From Opitutaceae bacterium (lineage in GTDB: Bacteria > Verrucomicrobiota > Verrucomicrobiia > Opitutales > Coraliomargaritaceae), in contig QXZH01000005.1 in the NCBI GenBank assembly GCA_009886465.1, positions 1 to 39,095 of the forward strand: DNA of 39,095 nucleotides, read 5' to 3'. The notes under the pieces are model-generated. The model saw nothing but the letters and a program-made list of their open reading frames with translations. It searched no databases and had not been told where the DNA came from. Position numbers and translations under genes: made by a program. Positions 1 to 9,917 of the stretch are shown here, piece after piece. Each line of letters starts with the position of its first letter. The first letter of the stretch is position 1.

Positions 1-302
1 TTTTGACGCATCAATTCTCGCATCGCTTCACCGCGCTGATAAGCCATCTTGATGCCGGCATCCAAGTCAGCCTGTGTCCAATCGTTGTTTTTTGTAGATA
101 GAATGACTACATTATCCAACCACTCATCAAATGAAAAAATCGCGCTAGCTTCTTCAGTGACGAGAGCATGCGCTTTACTAAGCTCCTCTCGCGAATGTGT
201 TTCGCCTTGTATGTTGATAGGCTTTGGCTGATTAAGCTTGAAAAATGCAAAGATGATCAAGCAGAAGATACCAAGTATGGGTAGGAAGCGATATGCGATC
301 AT
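1..302 (-). CDS. hypothetical protein with N-terminal signal/anchor (partial, runs off window start)
   Basis: Open minus-strand frame from ATG at 302 to the window edge: MIAYRFLPILGIFCLIIFAFFKLNQPKPINIQGETHSREELSKAHALVTEE...; hydrophobic N-terminus. Confidence 0.65.
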   Translation of the reverse strand, partial: MIAYRFLPILGIFCLIIFAFFKLNQPKPINIQGETHSREELSKAHALVTEEASAIFSFDEWLDNVVILSTKNNDWTQADLDAGIKMAYQRGEAMRELMRQ

Positions 303-360
303 TGCTTGAGCCAACACATTCCCCTATGTGTCGCTAGTGCGAAACTCTGCGAGCTAAGTT

Positions 361-1221
361 TCATGGATTGCTTACATCTACTTGATGAGTTAGCTCAACA
401 CCCTTCTCAGTGAAATGAATTCGCCGCTCTTTGTAGAGTTTACCGAGACCTTGCTTGAATGCCTTTTTGCTGGTGTCGAAAGTCGCGCGGATGTCTTCGG
501 GGCTGCTTTTATCGTTGAAGGGCATTTTACCGCCAGCAGCTTCGAGCTTTTCTAGGATGATTTGGCTCACGCCAGTCACGCGACCGTAACCGGAGGGGTC
601 ACGGCGAAGATCGATCTTGCCATCGTTGTGCACCTTCTTGATGTAACCAGTGAACTGATCGCCGGGTTCGAGCACATCGGAGGTCTCTTCGTGGTAGAGT
701 AGGCCGCGGTAGCGCTTATCGATGATTGACTTGAAGCCGAGTGGGGAGTCGCCGTAGATAAGAACTTGCACAGCATCGCCCACTTCGTAGGGAGGCTTCT
801 CGGGCGGCAAGTGATTGTGGAGGCGAGTGGAAGCTACGATGCGGTTGGTATAGTCGTCTAGATAGACAGCCACGACGGCGCCGTCACCTTCAGTGTAGTG
901 GACGTCACCTTGCTCGCGGTAAGGCAGCAGTAAATCTTTACTCAAGCCCCAGTCGAGGAAGGCTCCGGCGGAGGGGTGGACACTGATCACTTCGAGATAC
1001 GCGAATTCGCCGACCTTAGCGAGAGGGGTCTCGGTAGTGGCGACGAGCCGGTCTTCGGAGTCGTTATAGACGAAACACTCGACTCCAGAGCCGACCGTCA
1101 TCTCGGGCATGACATAACGAGTGGGCATGAGGATTTTATCATGCTGTCCACCATCGAGGTAAAGACCGTGGTCGCTCTTTTCGAGTACGGTGAGGGTGTT
1201 GTATTTTCCGATATCGGCCAT
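361..1221 (-). CDS. cvfB: S1-like RNA-binding protein, CvfB/YitL family
   Basis: 286 aa; tandem S1-like segments ([51 protein letters not shown]) and C-terminal winged-helix-like region typical of CvfB. Confidence 0.85.
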   Translation of the reverse strand: MADIGKYNTLTVLEKSDHGLYLDGGQHDKILMPTRYVMPEMTVGSGVECFVYNDSEDRLVATTETPLAKVGEFAYLEVISVHPSAGAFLDWGLSKDLLLPYREQGDVHYTEGDGAVVAVYLDDYTNRIVASTRLHNHLPPEKPPYEVGDAVQVLIYGDSPLGFKSIIDKRYRGLLYHEETSDVLEPGDQFTGYIKKVHNDGKIDLRRDPSGYGRVTGVSQIILEKLEAAGGKMPFNDKSSPEDIRATFDTSKKAFKQGLGKLYKERRIHFTEKGVELTHQVDVSNP

Positions 1222-1380
1222 CTTGTTATGAGTGCGTTAAATTTCTAGTGTGGTCATTATGCAAACCCTCCCAGTTGCCAAGTGAGTGACTCCTATTTGT
1301 CAGGGGAGAAGTTGTCAGCCACTAATGCTTATTGGGAAGGAGGTGAATTTGACCGATTCGGGTGGTCTATCTTTGATTTA

Positions 1381-2265
1381 TTAATGAATGCGAGTCTCCA
1401 ACTCGCGGACGAGTTCAAGCAATGTTTGATTCTTACCGCCAAGGGATTCGAGTGCTGTCAGGGCGGATTCAGTGTGACGTTTGGCTTCGGCTTGGGCGCC
1501 TTCGATTCCGTGGAGGGCGACGTAAGTAGATTTGGCTGCTGCGGCGTCCTTGCCGACGGGTTTACCCAAAGTTCTAGGATCGGAGGTGGCGTCAAGGATG
1601 TCGTCGACTATCTGGAAGGAGAGGCCTAGATGATAGCCGGCGTCTTGCATATACTGTGTCTGTGTCTCGTCTGGGCTTGAAAATGCGAGCCCCATCTTAA
1701 GGGCTGCAGTAAGTAGTGCCGCGGTTTTATTTTCGTGAATGTAGCGTAGGGTGTCGGCATCGAGTGGTTTACCTTCATTTTCGACATCTTCTTGCTGACC
1801 GCCGATGAGTCGCTCACTCCCGCTAGCGTCAGCGAGTTCAGTAATTAGACGGGTGGCAAGTGAGGGAAGGTCTCCATACTCACGTGCGAGTAGTTGAAAG
1901 GCATAGGTAAGTAGGGCGTCGCCTGCCAATACGGCGGTGGCCTCGTCGAATTGCGCATGGCAACTAGGCCGCCCGCGGCGCAGGTCACTGTCATCAATTG
2001 AGGGCAAGTCGTCATGGATAAGCGTGTAAGTATGCAGACACTCTATGGCGACGGCGGCGGCGGTAGGGTCTGCCTCGCAAGCGAAGAGGTCGGAAGCAGC
2101 AAAGAGTAGAGCAGGACGAATGCGCTTGCCGCCAACTTCCATAGAGTAGCGCATGGCGGCATGTAATTTAGCTGGGCGCGTTTCTGCGAGAGGCAGTAGT
2201 TGGTCGATACCGCTTTCAACACGGGCACGATAAGCTTCCAATTTTTCTTTTAATGCAATATTCAC
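1381..2265 (-). CDS. ispA: polyprenyl synthetase, farnesyl/geranylgeranyl diphosphate synthase type
   Basis: First Asp-rich motif LIHDDLPSIDDSDLRRG and second motif FQIVDDILD; GKPVGKDAAAAKSTYV. Confidence 0.9.
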   Translation of the reverse strand: MNIALKEKLEAYRARVESGIDQLLPLAETRPAKLHAAMRYSMEVGGKRIRPALLFAASDLFACEADPTAAAVAIECLHTYTLIHDDLPSIDDSDLRRGRPSCHAQFDEATAVLAGDALLTYAFQLLAREYGDLPSLATRLITELADASGSERLIGGQQEDVENEGKPLDADTLRYIHENKTAALLTAALKMGLAFSSPDETQTQYMQDAGYHLGLSFQIVDDILDATSDPRTLGKPVGKDAAAAKSTYVALHGIEGAQAEAKRHTESALTALESLGGKNQTLLELVRELETRIH

Positions 2266-2291
2266 TACTATAACTGATAGTATATTTTTTT

Positions 2292-2900
2292 ATGAAGGAA
2301 ATGCCAATATTTGAAGAAGTTTTTAATCGTCTGATCAAATTACCTGGATTTGGGGTAAAATTTTTAGTCGGGGGCTTGCTCTCTTTTGTGCCAATTGTGA
2401 ATATTTTTGCTTTTGGTTATTTGTATCGCTTATCGCGAGCAGTCCGCAAATCAGGCCATCCCACTTTACCTGAATGGGACGACTGGTCGGGGCTCTTTCT
2501 TGATGGATTACGCTTCGCGGTCGTCTGGTTAGTCTTTTGGTTACTGCCAATTTTGCTAGCGTCTTTGATCGCTTGGCTGATGTCTTTTGTTTACCTTGGG
2601 GCCCTGACTAGTATTTTCTTCCTAACATCAGTCCTCCTCTCAACGGTTCTCTTTAGTTCCGCGCTTTACCGTTATAATATGCGAAGGAATTTTAAGGACC
2701 TATTGGACCTATCGCTGATCTTTAGGATGACTGGAATGGAGATGTCTCGGTTGATTTTGCCGGGCTTTGCTTTCCTTGGTTTCCTCGTTTTGCTGCAGCC
2801 GTTCTATGGTTTTGCTATTTTTGGTGGTTTCCTTCTATTAATCACCTACACGAGTCTCCGCTTCCGTAGCATAGAGGGAAATCCATCTGTTTCTTTCTGA
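2292..2900 (+). CDS. DUF4013-like multi-pass membrane protein
   Basis: Pattern GYLYRLSRAVRKSGHPTLPEWDDWSGLFLDGLRF followed by several TM segments, typical of DUF4013. Confidence 0.75.
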   Translation: MKEMPIFEEVFNRLIKLPGFGVKFLVGGLLSFVPIVNIFAFGYLYRLSRAVRKSGHPTLPEWDDWSGLFLDGLRFAVVWLVFWLLPILLASLIAWLMSFVYLGALTSIFFLTSVLLSTVLFSSALYRYNMRRNFKDLLDLSLIFRMTGMEMSRLILPGFAFLGFLVLLQPFYGFAIFGGFLLLITYTSLRFRSIEGNPSVSF

Positions 2901-2915
2901 TTTTTCTGGATACTT

Positions 2916-3011
2916 ATGGCGGCTATAAATACTGAAAAAACACTCGGTTACTTTGGCGTTTATTTCTGTGGTATGTTAACGGCACTACACAGTGCATTAA
3001 TTGGTCTTTAA
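2916..3011 (+). CDS. putative 31-aa hydrophobic small protein
   Basis: ATG 2916 to TAA 3011: MAAINTEKTLGYFGVYFCGMLTALHSALIGL; fills the gap between two co-directional ORFs. Confidence 0.3.
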   Translation: MAAINTEKTLGYFGVYFCGMLTALHSALIGL

Positions 3012-3030
3012 TTTGCGCTAACCGCTCACA

Positions 3031-4185
3031 ATGACACCAAATATTGTCAGACGTTTAGTCCTATTGCTTCTAACTCTTTTTGCGAGTGGTGCGTTCGCTC
3101 AGCAATCAGTGTCGGGTTTACGCTCGTTGAGTAATGACCACTTTGATGTGATCGGCCTGCATATGCGCTCTGTCTCTTATGTGAACGAGCTCAGCGCGTT
3201 TAGTGTGCAAATAGCTGAACGTTATCTCCCTCGAGAAGGTTTAACCTTTCCGTCAAACATTTTGATCAGTCTGAGGCCGGGAGAGCATGTCGACTTTGTG
3301 GGCGATTACCGTATCCGCCTTGCCGAACGCGGATCCATCCAAGTCGACCTACGTTGGGAAGATTCGATGACGCTCGAACGTAGCTGCTACGCAATCTCGG
3401 AAGCACTTTTAGTGCAGTATGCGATCTACAACTATGGCACCAAAGCACCTGATAAGATACGTTCATGGACGATTGATGCCTTGGCGAATGATGTATACAT
3501 CTCGCTTCGTTCTGCGGAATTTGCAGATTTGCTAAAAGCGGCTCAAGAGATGGATGTCCCGCAATTAACTGAGATCCTCGAGCCTTCACGCTCAGGATTG
3601 GCTGTCCCAAGCGCTGCGGGTTATTGGCTACTTCAAACTATGAAATCGAGTACTTTTGACCGCACCGCCTTGCGAAGCCTATTTCAGCAAGCAATTGCCG
3701 GTGTCGATATCGAGGAGTCGCTCACCGCAACTATACAGCTTAGTCAACCGACTGCGGAATTACTACCCGCCCAAACTTGGTGGGTGCAGCAGTTGAGTCT
3801 CATATTTGGTCAAGAATACGAAGTCGTGGAAACGATGAAAGTCTCGCGCGACTGGTTATCTAAATTGGGGCGCTTTGATGTACCGCTCATCTTGGGGATA
3901 CAGCCTACAAATGAGGAGTTAAAGCTGGATTTACGTGCTATTTGGACACATCGGGCGATGCCCAAGGTGCAAGAACTAGTGCAAGCTCGTTACGAAATCC
4001 TTCGCCTACGAATGACTCGTGTTAACCCTGCCTACTACAACTCAGCACTTTCTTTGGGCGATCTCTTCGAGGGCATTTTAAATGATGAGTCGTCTCATAA
4101 ATATCTCCATTCGCTCACAATGTATCTTAGTGAGTGGGTAGATGCTAAAGAGATGCAGGATTCGTTGGAAAATATTCTAGATTAA
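3031..4185 (+). CDS. hypothetical secreted protein
   Basis: 384 aa ORF with signal peptide MTPNIVRRLVLLLLTLFASGAFAQ; no recognised family. Confidence 0.75.
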   Translation: MTPNIVRRLVLLLLTLFASGAFAQQSVSGLRSLSNDHFDVIGLHMRSVSYVNELSAFSVQIAERYLPREGLTFPSNILISLRPGEHVDFVGDYRIRLAERGSIQVDLRWEDSMTLERSCYAISEALLVQYAIYNYGTKAPDKIRSWTIDALANDVYISLRSAEFADLLKAAQEMDVPQLTEILEPSRSGLAVPSAAGYWLLQTMKSSTFDRTALRSLFQQAIAGVDIEESLTATIQLSQPTAELLPAQTWWVQQLSLIFGQEYEVVETMKVSRDWLSKLGRFDVPLILGIQPTNEELKLDLRAIWTHRAMPKVQELVQARYEILRLRMTRVNPAYYNSALSLGDLFEGILNDESSHKYLHSLTMYLSEWVDAKEMQDSLENILD

Positions 4186-4338
4186 TTTAATGAACATAAG
4201 TCGTTCTATTATAGTGAATTAAGTTAAAAATTAGATCTCCTTGATAAAAAACGACAAAAAATTTGAACGCAGAGGGAAGTGGTGCGTCTATGTAACTATA
4301 CAGTTTTGTAGTTTATTAATGTTTGTTGTTTATAGTGC

Positions 4339-4371
4339 GCCGTTCCTCTTTGGGGACGGCGTTCTTTTTTG
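4339..4371 (+). terminator. intrinsic terminator-like hairpin (possible attenuator)
   Basis: Stem GCCGTTCC/GGGACGGC (4339-4346/4353-4360, one G-U) with 6-nt loop followed by GTTCTTTTTT. Confidence 0.7.
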
Positions 4372-4476
4372 CCTGTTCTTTGTCGAATAGCTGGCGTTGA
4401 CTTGCTAATATGTAGTTACGTAAATCTCACATGTGGACTAGACAAAACCACATCAGCGCTCAATATCGCGAACTTT

Positions 4477-5343
4477 ATGAAAATTTATTTAAACGATCAA
4501 TTAGTCGATGCCTCTGAGGCCAAGGTCTCTGTATTCGATCATGGGCTACTCTATGGGGACGGTATTTTTGAAGGAATCCGCCTCTACAATGGCTGCGTTT
4601 TCAAACTAGAAGAGCACCTCGAACGCCTTGAATACTCGGCTAAGTCAATCATGTTGGACATGCCTTGGACACGTCAGCAAATCTCAGACGCCGTTTGCGA
4701 AACCTGCCGAGCTAATGGTCTTAATGACGGTTACATTCGCCTCGTCGTCACACGGGGTGTTGGCAGCCTTGGTTTATCAATCAAAAATTGCGACAAGCCA
4801 CAACTCATCGTAATCGCTGATACAATTCAACTTTACCCACAGGAGTTTTACGATAACGGTCTTGCTATTATAACTGTACCGACGCGACGTTGTAATCCAG
4901 CCGCGCTGCCACCCACTGTTAAGTCGCTTAACTATTTGAACAATATTCTTGCCAAGATTGAGGCGCAACACCTGGGCTATCATGAGGCGATCATGCTTAA
5001 CGATCAAGGCTACGTCGCTGAATGTACCGGTGACAACATATTCATCATTCACAAGGGTGAACTCATCACCCCATCCGCCAGTTCTGGTGCCCTCAAGGGC
5101 ATCACTCGGGATACTGCTTTGGAGATCGCTGACGAAATTGGTATTCCATGGCGTGAGGCCAACATGACCCGTTACGACGTTTGGGTGGCAGACGAACTTT
5201 TTCTAACCGGTACAGCAGCCGAGATAGTCCCAATCGTAGAGGTTGACGCCCGCAAGATCGGCGATGGCAAGCCCGGCAAGATCACGGCTAAATTCCTCGA
5301 AGCCTTCCGCCGCCGAGCCTGTCTCGAGGGCACAAAGATCTAG
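4477..5343 (+). CDS. ilvE: branched-chain amino acid aminotransferase (class IV PLP aminotransferase)
   Basis: MKIYLNDQLVDASEAKVSVFDHGLLYGDGIFEGIRLYNG...KSLNYLNNILAKIEA...ECTGDNIFI. Likely start is the internal ATG at 4477; the longer ORF starts at 4369 inside the terminator U-tract. Confidence 0.88.
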   Translation: MKIYLNDQLVDASEAKVSVFDHGLLYGDGIFEGIRLYNGCVFKLEEHLERLEYSAKSIMLDMPWTRQQISDAVCETCRANGLNDGYIRLVVTRGVGSLGLSIKNCDKPQLIVIADTIQLYPQEFYDNGLAIITVPTRRCNPAALPPTVKSLNYLNNILAKIEAQHLGYHEAIMLNDQGYVAECTGDNIFIIHKGELITPSASSGALKGITRDTALEIADEIGIPWREANMTRYDVWVADELFLTGTAAEIVPIVEVDARKIGDGKPGKITAKFLEAFRRRACLEGTKI

Positions 5344-5479
5344 TTGTGTATTCGACGATTAGCGCAATCTTTACAAGTTGAAGTCAAAAATTAAGTTACT
5401 CACCCATTTCTCATGATTGTTCTGGGATAAAATGCGCTTTAGTTTTGCGATTTTGGCAGGAACTTACATTCTAATTGTT

Positions 5480-5989
5480 ATGGCTGAAAATTTAAATTGT
5501 AGTTATTGCAACAAACCCGCGACCGTCCACCTGACACAAATCGTCAACAACAAGATCATCAAGGTTGATCTTTGCGAGTCCTGTGCACAGGCTAAGGGTG
5601 TCACGGACACTGATGGTTACTCCCTTACAGATCTTCTATCAAAGACTAATCTTAGCCCTGAGAAGGGCGAACCACAGATCACTTGTCCAGATTGTGGACT
5701 GAATACTGCGGACTTTCGTCGAACAGGTAGACTCGGTTGCGCAACCTGCTATCATAACTTCGTGCCCTTGCTAAAACCAGTTTTAGAGGACATGCACGCT
5801 GGCACCGCACACAAGGGTAAGATCCCCGACGTCGCCCTTTCTCGGCAAAATAGCATGGCCAAGTTAAATAGCCTTGAAAATGCTCTCCACAGGGCCATAT
5901 CCGAGGAAGCCTACGAAGACGCAGCTAGATTTCGCGATGAAATCCAAGCATACAAAGAGCACGTCGAATCTGAAGCCGTCCAGTCATGA
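5480..5989 (+). CDS. mcsA: McsA-like protein (zinc-binding CxxC motifs plus UvrB/UvrC motif)
   Basis: MAENLNCSYCNKPATVHL...CESC...CPDCG...CATCY and a UVR-type C-terminus (LENALHRAISEEAYEDAARFRDEIQAYKEH); ATG at 5480. Confidence 0.88.
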   Translation: MAENLNCSYCNKPATVHLTQIVNNKIIKVDLCESCAQAKGVTDTDGYSLTDLLSKTNLSPEKGEPQITCPDCGLNTADFRRTGRLGCATCYHNFVPLLKPVLEDMHAGTAHKGKIPDVALSRQNSMAKLNSLENALHRAISEEAYEDAARFRDEIQAYKEHVESEAVQS

Positions 5990-7074
5990 TTGAGTCCCTT
6001 CTAAAGGCCGATAACGCTGAACTCACGCAAAGCACCAAAAAGGGTGCGCCTGTAGTGCTTAGCACACGCGTGCGTTTGGCTCGTAATTTAGTGGATGTTC
6101 CATTCCCCGAACGCGCCAGTAATTCACAGCGCAGTGACGTTATGACAAGGTGTGCCGATCAAATCGGCGAACTTACGCAAATGAAGCACGGTGCTTTTTT
6201 TGATATAGCCGAACTTTCTGACCTTGAAAGACAAGTTCTCGTTGAACGCCACCTCATCAGTCGGGAACTTTGCGAGTCTCAATCTGGTTCCGGCGTTTTC
6301 ATCAATAAAGATCAGACTTGCTCTATAATGATCAACGAGGAGGACCATCTCCGCATACAATTCCTGAAGGCAGGCTTCAGCTTGCGTTCCGTTTGGAAGC
6401 AAATCGATCGGTTCGATTCTAGTTTAGAAAATGATCTCGACCTCGCCTTCTCGTCAGAGTTTGGCTATCTCACTGCTTGCCCGACAAACTTAGGCACTGG
6501 CTTGCGTGCCTCCGTCATGCTGCATCTGCCTGGCCTCGTCATTTCCGAGCATATGGATAAGATTATTCGTGCGGTCAACCAGCTCGGCATCACCGTGCGT
6601 GGCCTATTCGGAGAAGGCTCAGATGCGACCGGTCACGTTTTCCAGATATCCAATCAGCAGACCTTAGGTGAGAGTGAAGGCGAAATAATGGCCCGTTTAG
6701 GCAGCGTATTCAAGACCATCATCGATCACGAAATAAATGCCCGTTTTAAATATATTGAGAAGAATCGCGCCCGCTTACTCGACCAAATCGGCCGGGCTTT
6801 CGGAGCTTTACAAAATGCCCATGTAATCAACTCAAACGAGGCCATGAATCTGCTCTCTCTTATGCGTTTAGCCGTCGATCTCGAGATGTTGCCCGAGGTA
6901 AATCGTTCTGATGTCGATAGGTTATTCATTGAGTGCCAGCCAGGTCATATTCAATACGCCGCAGGTGAGGGCATCGAGCCTGATGCCCGTGACCTTTGCC
7001 GCGCGGATATCTTGCGCGAAGAATTTTTTCGATTACCCGCGCTTGATTTTGACAAGGTCAATAAACTCGTTTAG
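5986..7074 (+). CDS. mcsB: protein-arginine kinase McsB (ATP:guanido phosphotransferase)
   Basis: LSTRVRLARNL, NEEDHLRIQ, TACPTNLGTGLRASVMLHLPGLV and C-terminal RDLCRA matching the RDxxRA arginine-phosphate docking motif. Start overlaps the mcsA stop (ATGA). Confidence 0.92.
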   Translation: MIESLLKADNAELTQSTKKGAPVVLSTRVRLARNLVDVPFPERASNSQRSDVMTRCADQIGELTQMKHGAFFDIAELSDLERQVLVERHLISRELCESQSGSGVFINKDQTCSIMINEEDHLRIQFLKAGFSLRSVWKQIDRFDSSLENDLDLAFSSEFGYLTACPTNLGTGLRASVMLHLPGLVISEHMDKIIRAVNQLGITVRGLFGEGSDATGHVFQISNQQTLGESEGEIMARLGSVFKTIIDHEINARFKYIEKNRARLLDQIGRAFGALQNAHVINSNEAMNLLSLMRLAVDLEMLPEVNRSDVDRLFIECQPGHIQYAAGEGIEPDARDLCRADILREEFFRLPALDFDKVNKLV

Positions 7075-7092
7075 ATTCCGATATAGTAAACT

Positions 7093-9579
7093 ATGGAACC
7101 TATGAATAACTTCACTCCACGCGCACAACAAGTTTTGGCGCTCGCTCGCAAGGAAGCCGATCGTTTCCATCACAACTACGTTGGGACCGAGCATCTTTTA
7201 CTCGGTCTGATTAACCTTGGACAAGGTGTTGCTGTTAATGTGCTCCAAAAAATGGGTCTCGATCTTCAGACCGTGCGCGCAGCCGTCGAAAAACAGGTCG
7301 GAACAGGTCCCGAGAGTAAGCCTTCGGGTAACATTCCCTACACACCACGAGTGAAAAAGGTGCTGGCTCTCTCTGGTAAAGAGGCCAAAGCGCTGAACCA
7401 CTCCTATGTCGGCACAGAGCACATACTTCTAGGTCTCCTGCGCGAAGGCGAGGGAGTCGCCGCGCGCGTACTTAAATCCCTCGACGTCGATATCGAGCGA
7501 TGCCGAAATGAAATCCTCGCAGAACTTGATCCAAACTTTTCTGGTGAGACTGGAGAGGCAACAGCGGCAGGCTCCAACTCTAGTAGTCTCGATGACAAAA
7601 AGGATAGTAAGACGCCAGCTCTTAAGGCATTCGGTCGTGATCTCACCGAACTCGCTAAAAATGGTGAACTCGACCCAGTGATAGGTCGCAGTGAAGAAAT
7701 TCGCCGTGTTGTGCAGATTCTCTGCCGTCGCACTAAAAATAACCCAGTGCTCATCGGCGAAGCCGGTGTCGGTAAGACGGCCATCATCGAAGGTCTTGCT
7801 CAAGAGATTTCCTCTGGTATCGTGCCCGAAATCTTAGCGAACAAACGTCTGATAACTCTCGACTTAGCTTTAATGGTGGCTGGTACCAAGTATCGAGGTC
7901 AATTTGAAGAACGTATTAAGGCAGTCATGGATGAAATCCGCCGTGCCAAGAATGTCATCATCTTTATCGACGAGCTTCACACGATTGTTGGTGCGGGCGC
8001 GGCCGAGGGTGCTATGGACGCGTCTAACATTTTTAAGCCTGCGCTCAGTCGCGGGGAGCTACAATGCATAGGTGCCACCACTTTGGCGGAATACCGTAAA
8101 TACATTGAAAAAGACAGTGCGCTCGATCGTCGCTTTCAGTCCGTCAAGGTTGAAGCCCCCTCAGTTGAAGACACAGTTCTCATTCTCAAAGGCATCCGCA
8201 GCAGATACGAAGATCATCACAAAGTCGAATTCACAGATTGTGCACTTGTGGCCGCAGCTAAGCTTTCCGAGCGCTACATCACCTCGCGCTTCCTCCCCGA
8301 TAAGGCAATCGACATCCTCGACGAGGCCGGTGCCCGTGCTCGTATTGAGTCACTCAAGCAGCCACCCGAGTTCGAGGCTATGACTGCTGAGATAGATGAG
8401 GTTTGTGCCAAGAAGGAGGATGCCATTGCTAAGCAAAACTTCGAGGGTGCAGCTAAATATCGCGACGAAGAGAAGCAACTGCGCAAAAAGCAAGCAGTCG
8501 CGATTGATGATTGGAAGAAAACTCGCGAAGAGAACCGCCTTGTCGTCGACGAAGAGGAAATGCTCCAAGTTGTTGCTGCCTGGACAGGGATTCCACTCTC
8601 TAAAATGGAAGAGGCCGAGAGTAAGAAACTGCTCAAGCTCGAAGACGAACTACAAAGTGAAGTGATTGGTCAGACGGTGGCAACAGAAGTCATTTCTAAA
8701 GCCCTTCGCCGCTCACGCGCTGATCTCAAAGACCCTAAACGTCCAATAGGCTCCTTTATGTTCCTTGGGCCTACGGGTGTGGGCAAGACACTACTAGCCA
8801 AGGTTTTGGCTGAAGAGATGTTTGGCGACAAGGATGCTATCATTCAGATCGATATGTCTGAATACATGGAAAAATTTGCCGTCTCTCGCCTCGTTGGTTC
8901 GCCTCCAGGTTACGTCGGTTACGAAGAGGGTGGTCAACTGACCGAAGCCGTCCGCCGTAAGCCTTACTCGGTCGTACTTTTCGACGAAATTGAGAAAGCA
9001 CACCCTGACGTTGTTCAGTTGCTCCTTCAAGTGCTCGAGGAAGGCCGATTAACCGACAGCCTAGGTCGCAAGATCGACTTCCGTAACACCATTTTGATTA
9101 TGACGTCAAACGTCGGTGCGGACATTCTTCAGCGCAATACTTCAATGGGCTTCGGAATTGAGGGCAATGCCGAGAACGAGTATGAAAAGATCCGTGAAAA
9201 GATCCTTGATGAGACTAAGCGGGTCTTTAAGCCCGAGTTCCTTAATCGCCTTAACGACCTTGTAATATTCAAACCACTCGCCCGCGAGGATATGACTGAG
9301 ATCGTCGACCTTGAACTAAGGAATGTCTCCACTCGCCTCAAAGAACGCGACTTAACTTTCGAATTTTCTAAAGAGTGTAAAGACTTCTTGATCGATAAGG
9401 GCTACGATGAGAAATATGGGGCACGACCACTGCGTCGTGCTGTCGAGAAATATCTAGAGGACTCCCTTGCTGAAGCCATACTCTCTGGAGAGATCAAGCC
9501 AGGTGAGGTCATTAAGGTCACCGTCAACTCAGAAGCGAAGGGCCTCGAATTCCAGCAAGACCTGCCCGTCTCTTCGTAG
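7093..9579 (+). CDS. clpC: ATP-dependent Clp protease ATP-binding subunit ClpC
   Basis: Two Clp_N repeats ([30 protein letters not shown]), Walker A GEAGVGKT and [11 protein letters not shown] middle domain, WTGIPLSKM. Start may be 7102. Confidence 0.95.
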   Translation: MEPMNNFTPRAQQVLALARKEADRFHHNYVGTEHLLLGLINLGQGVAVNVLQKMGLDLQTVRAAVEKQVGTGPESKPSGNIPYTPRVKKVLALSGKEAKALNHSYVGTEHILLGLLREGEGVAARVLKSLDVDIERCRNEILAELDPNFSGETGEATAAGSNSSSLDDKKDSKTPALKAFGRDLTELAKNGELDPVIGRSEEIRRVVQILCRRTKNNPVLIGEAGVGKTAIIEGLAQEISSGIVPEILANKRLITLDLALMVAGTKYRGQFEERIKAVMDEIRRAKNVIIFIDELHTIVGAGAAEGAMDASNIFKPALSRGELQCIGATTLAEYRKYIEKDSALDRRFQSVKVEAPSVEDTVLILKGIRSRYEDHHKVEFTDCALVAAAKLSERYITSRFLPDKAIDILDEAGARARIESLKQPPEFEAMTAEIDEVCAKKEDAIAKQNFEGAAKYRDEEKQLRKKQAVAIDDWKKTREENRLVVDEEEMLQVVAAWTGIPLSKMEEAESKKLLKLEDELQSEVIGQTVATEVISKALRRSRADLKDPKRPIGSFMFLGPTGVGKTLLAKVLAEEMFGDKDAIIQIDMSEYMEKFAVSRLVGSPPGYVGYEEGGQLTEAVRRKPYSVVLFDEIEKAHPDVVQLLLQVLEEGRLTDSLGRKIDFRNTILIMTSNVGADILQRNTSMGFGIEGNAENEYEKIREKILDETKRVFKPEFLNRLNDLVIFKPLAREDMTEIVDLELRNVSTRLKERDLTFEFSKECKDFLIDKGYDEKYGARPLRRAVEKYLEDSLAEAILSGEIKPGEVIKVTVNSEAKGLEFQQDLPVSS

Positions 9580-9581
9580 CG

Positions 9582-9608
9582 GAGGTATGCGCTTACTAGC
9601 GCTTCCTC
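9582..9608 (+). other. stem-loop downstream of clpC
   Basis: GAGG tat GCGCT tact AGCGC tt CCTC three bases after the clpC stop; no U-tract. Confidence 0.4.
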
Positions 9609-9917
9609 TACTGCAGTGAGTGTTTTGATCTGGAGGTTTTGTTGGTCTCAATACTAGCATTTGTAGATTTTAAGACCTTGCTAATTTTGTAACTTGGGAG
9701 TTTGCCTCATATTCCCCAGTAGGTAATGTTTAATCGCATGTCGGTTTATCTCTCAGGTGGGTGTGCGTATTTCTTTCAGAACTGATAGAAATAGTATAAA
9801 GCTTGAATAGCTGTAAGTTCATTGCCTTCAGCATTGACCTCATTCTGGTGGTTAGTTGACTGATTAAAGAGCGAGTAGCTGCGCTTTCGCATTAAATTAA
9901 AAGCCCCCAGAGCTAAC

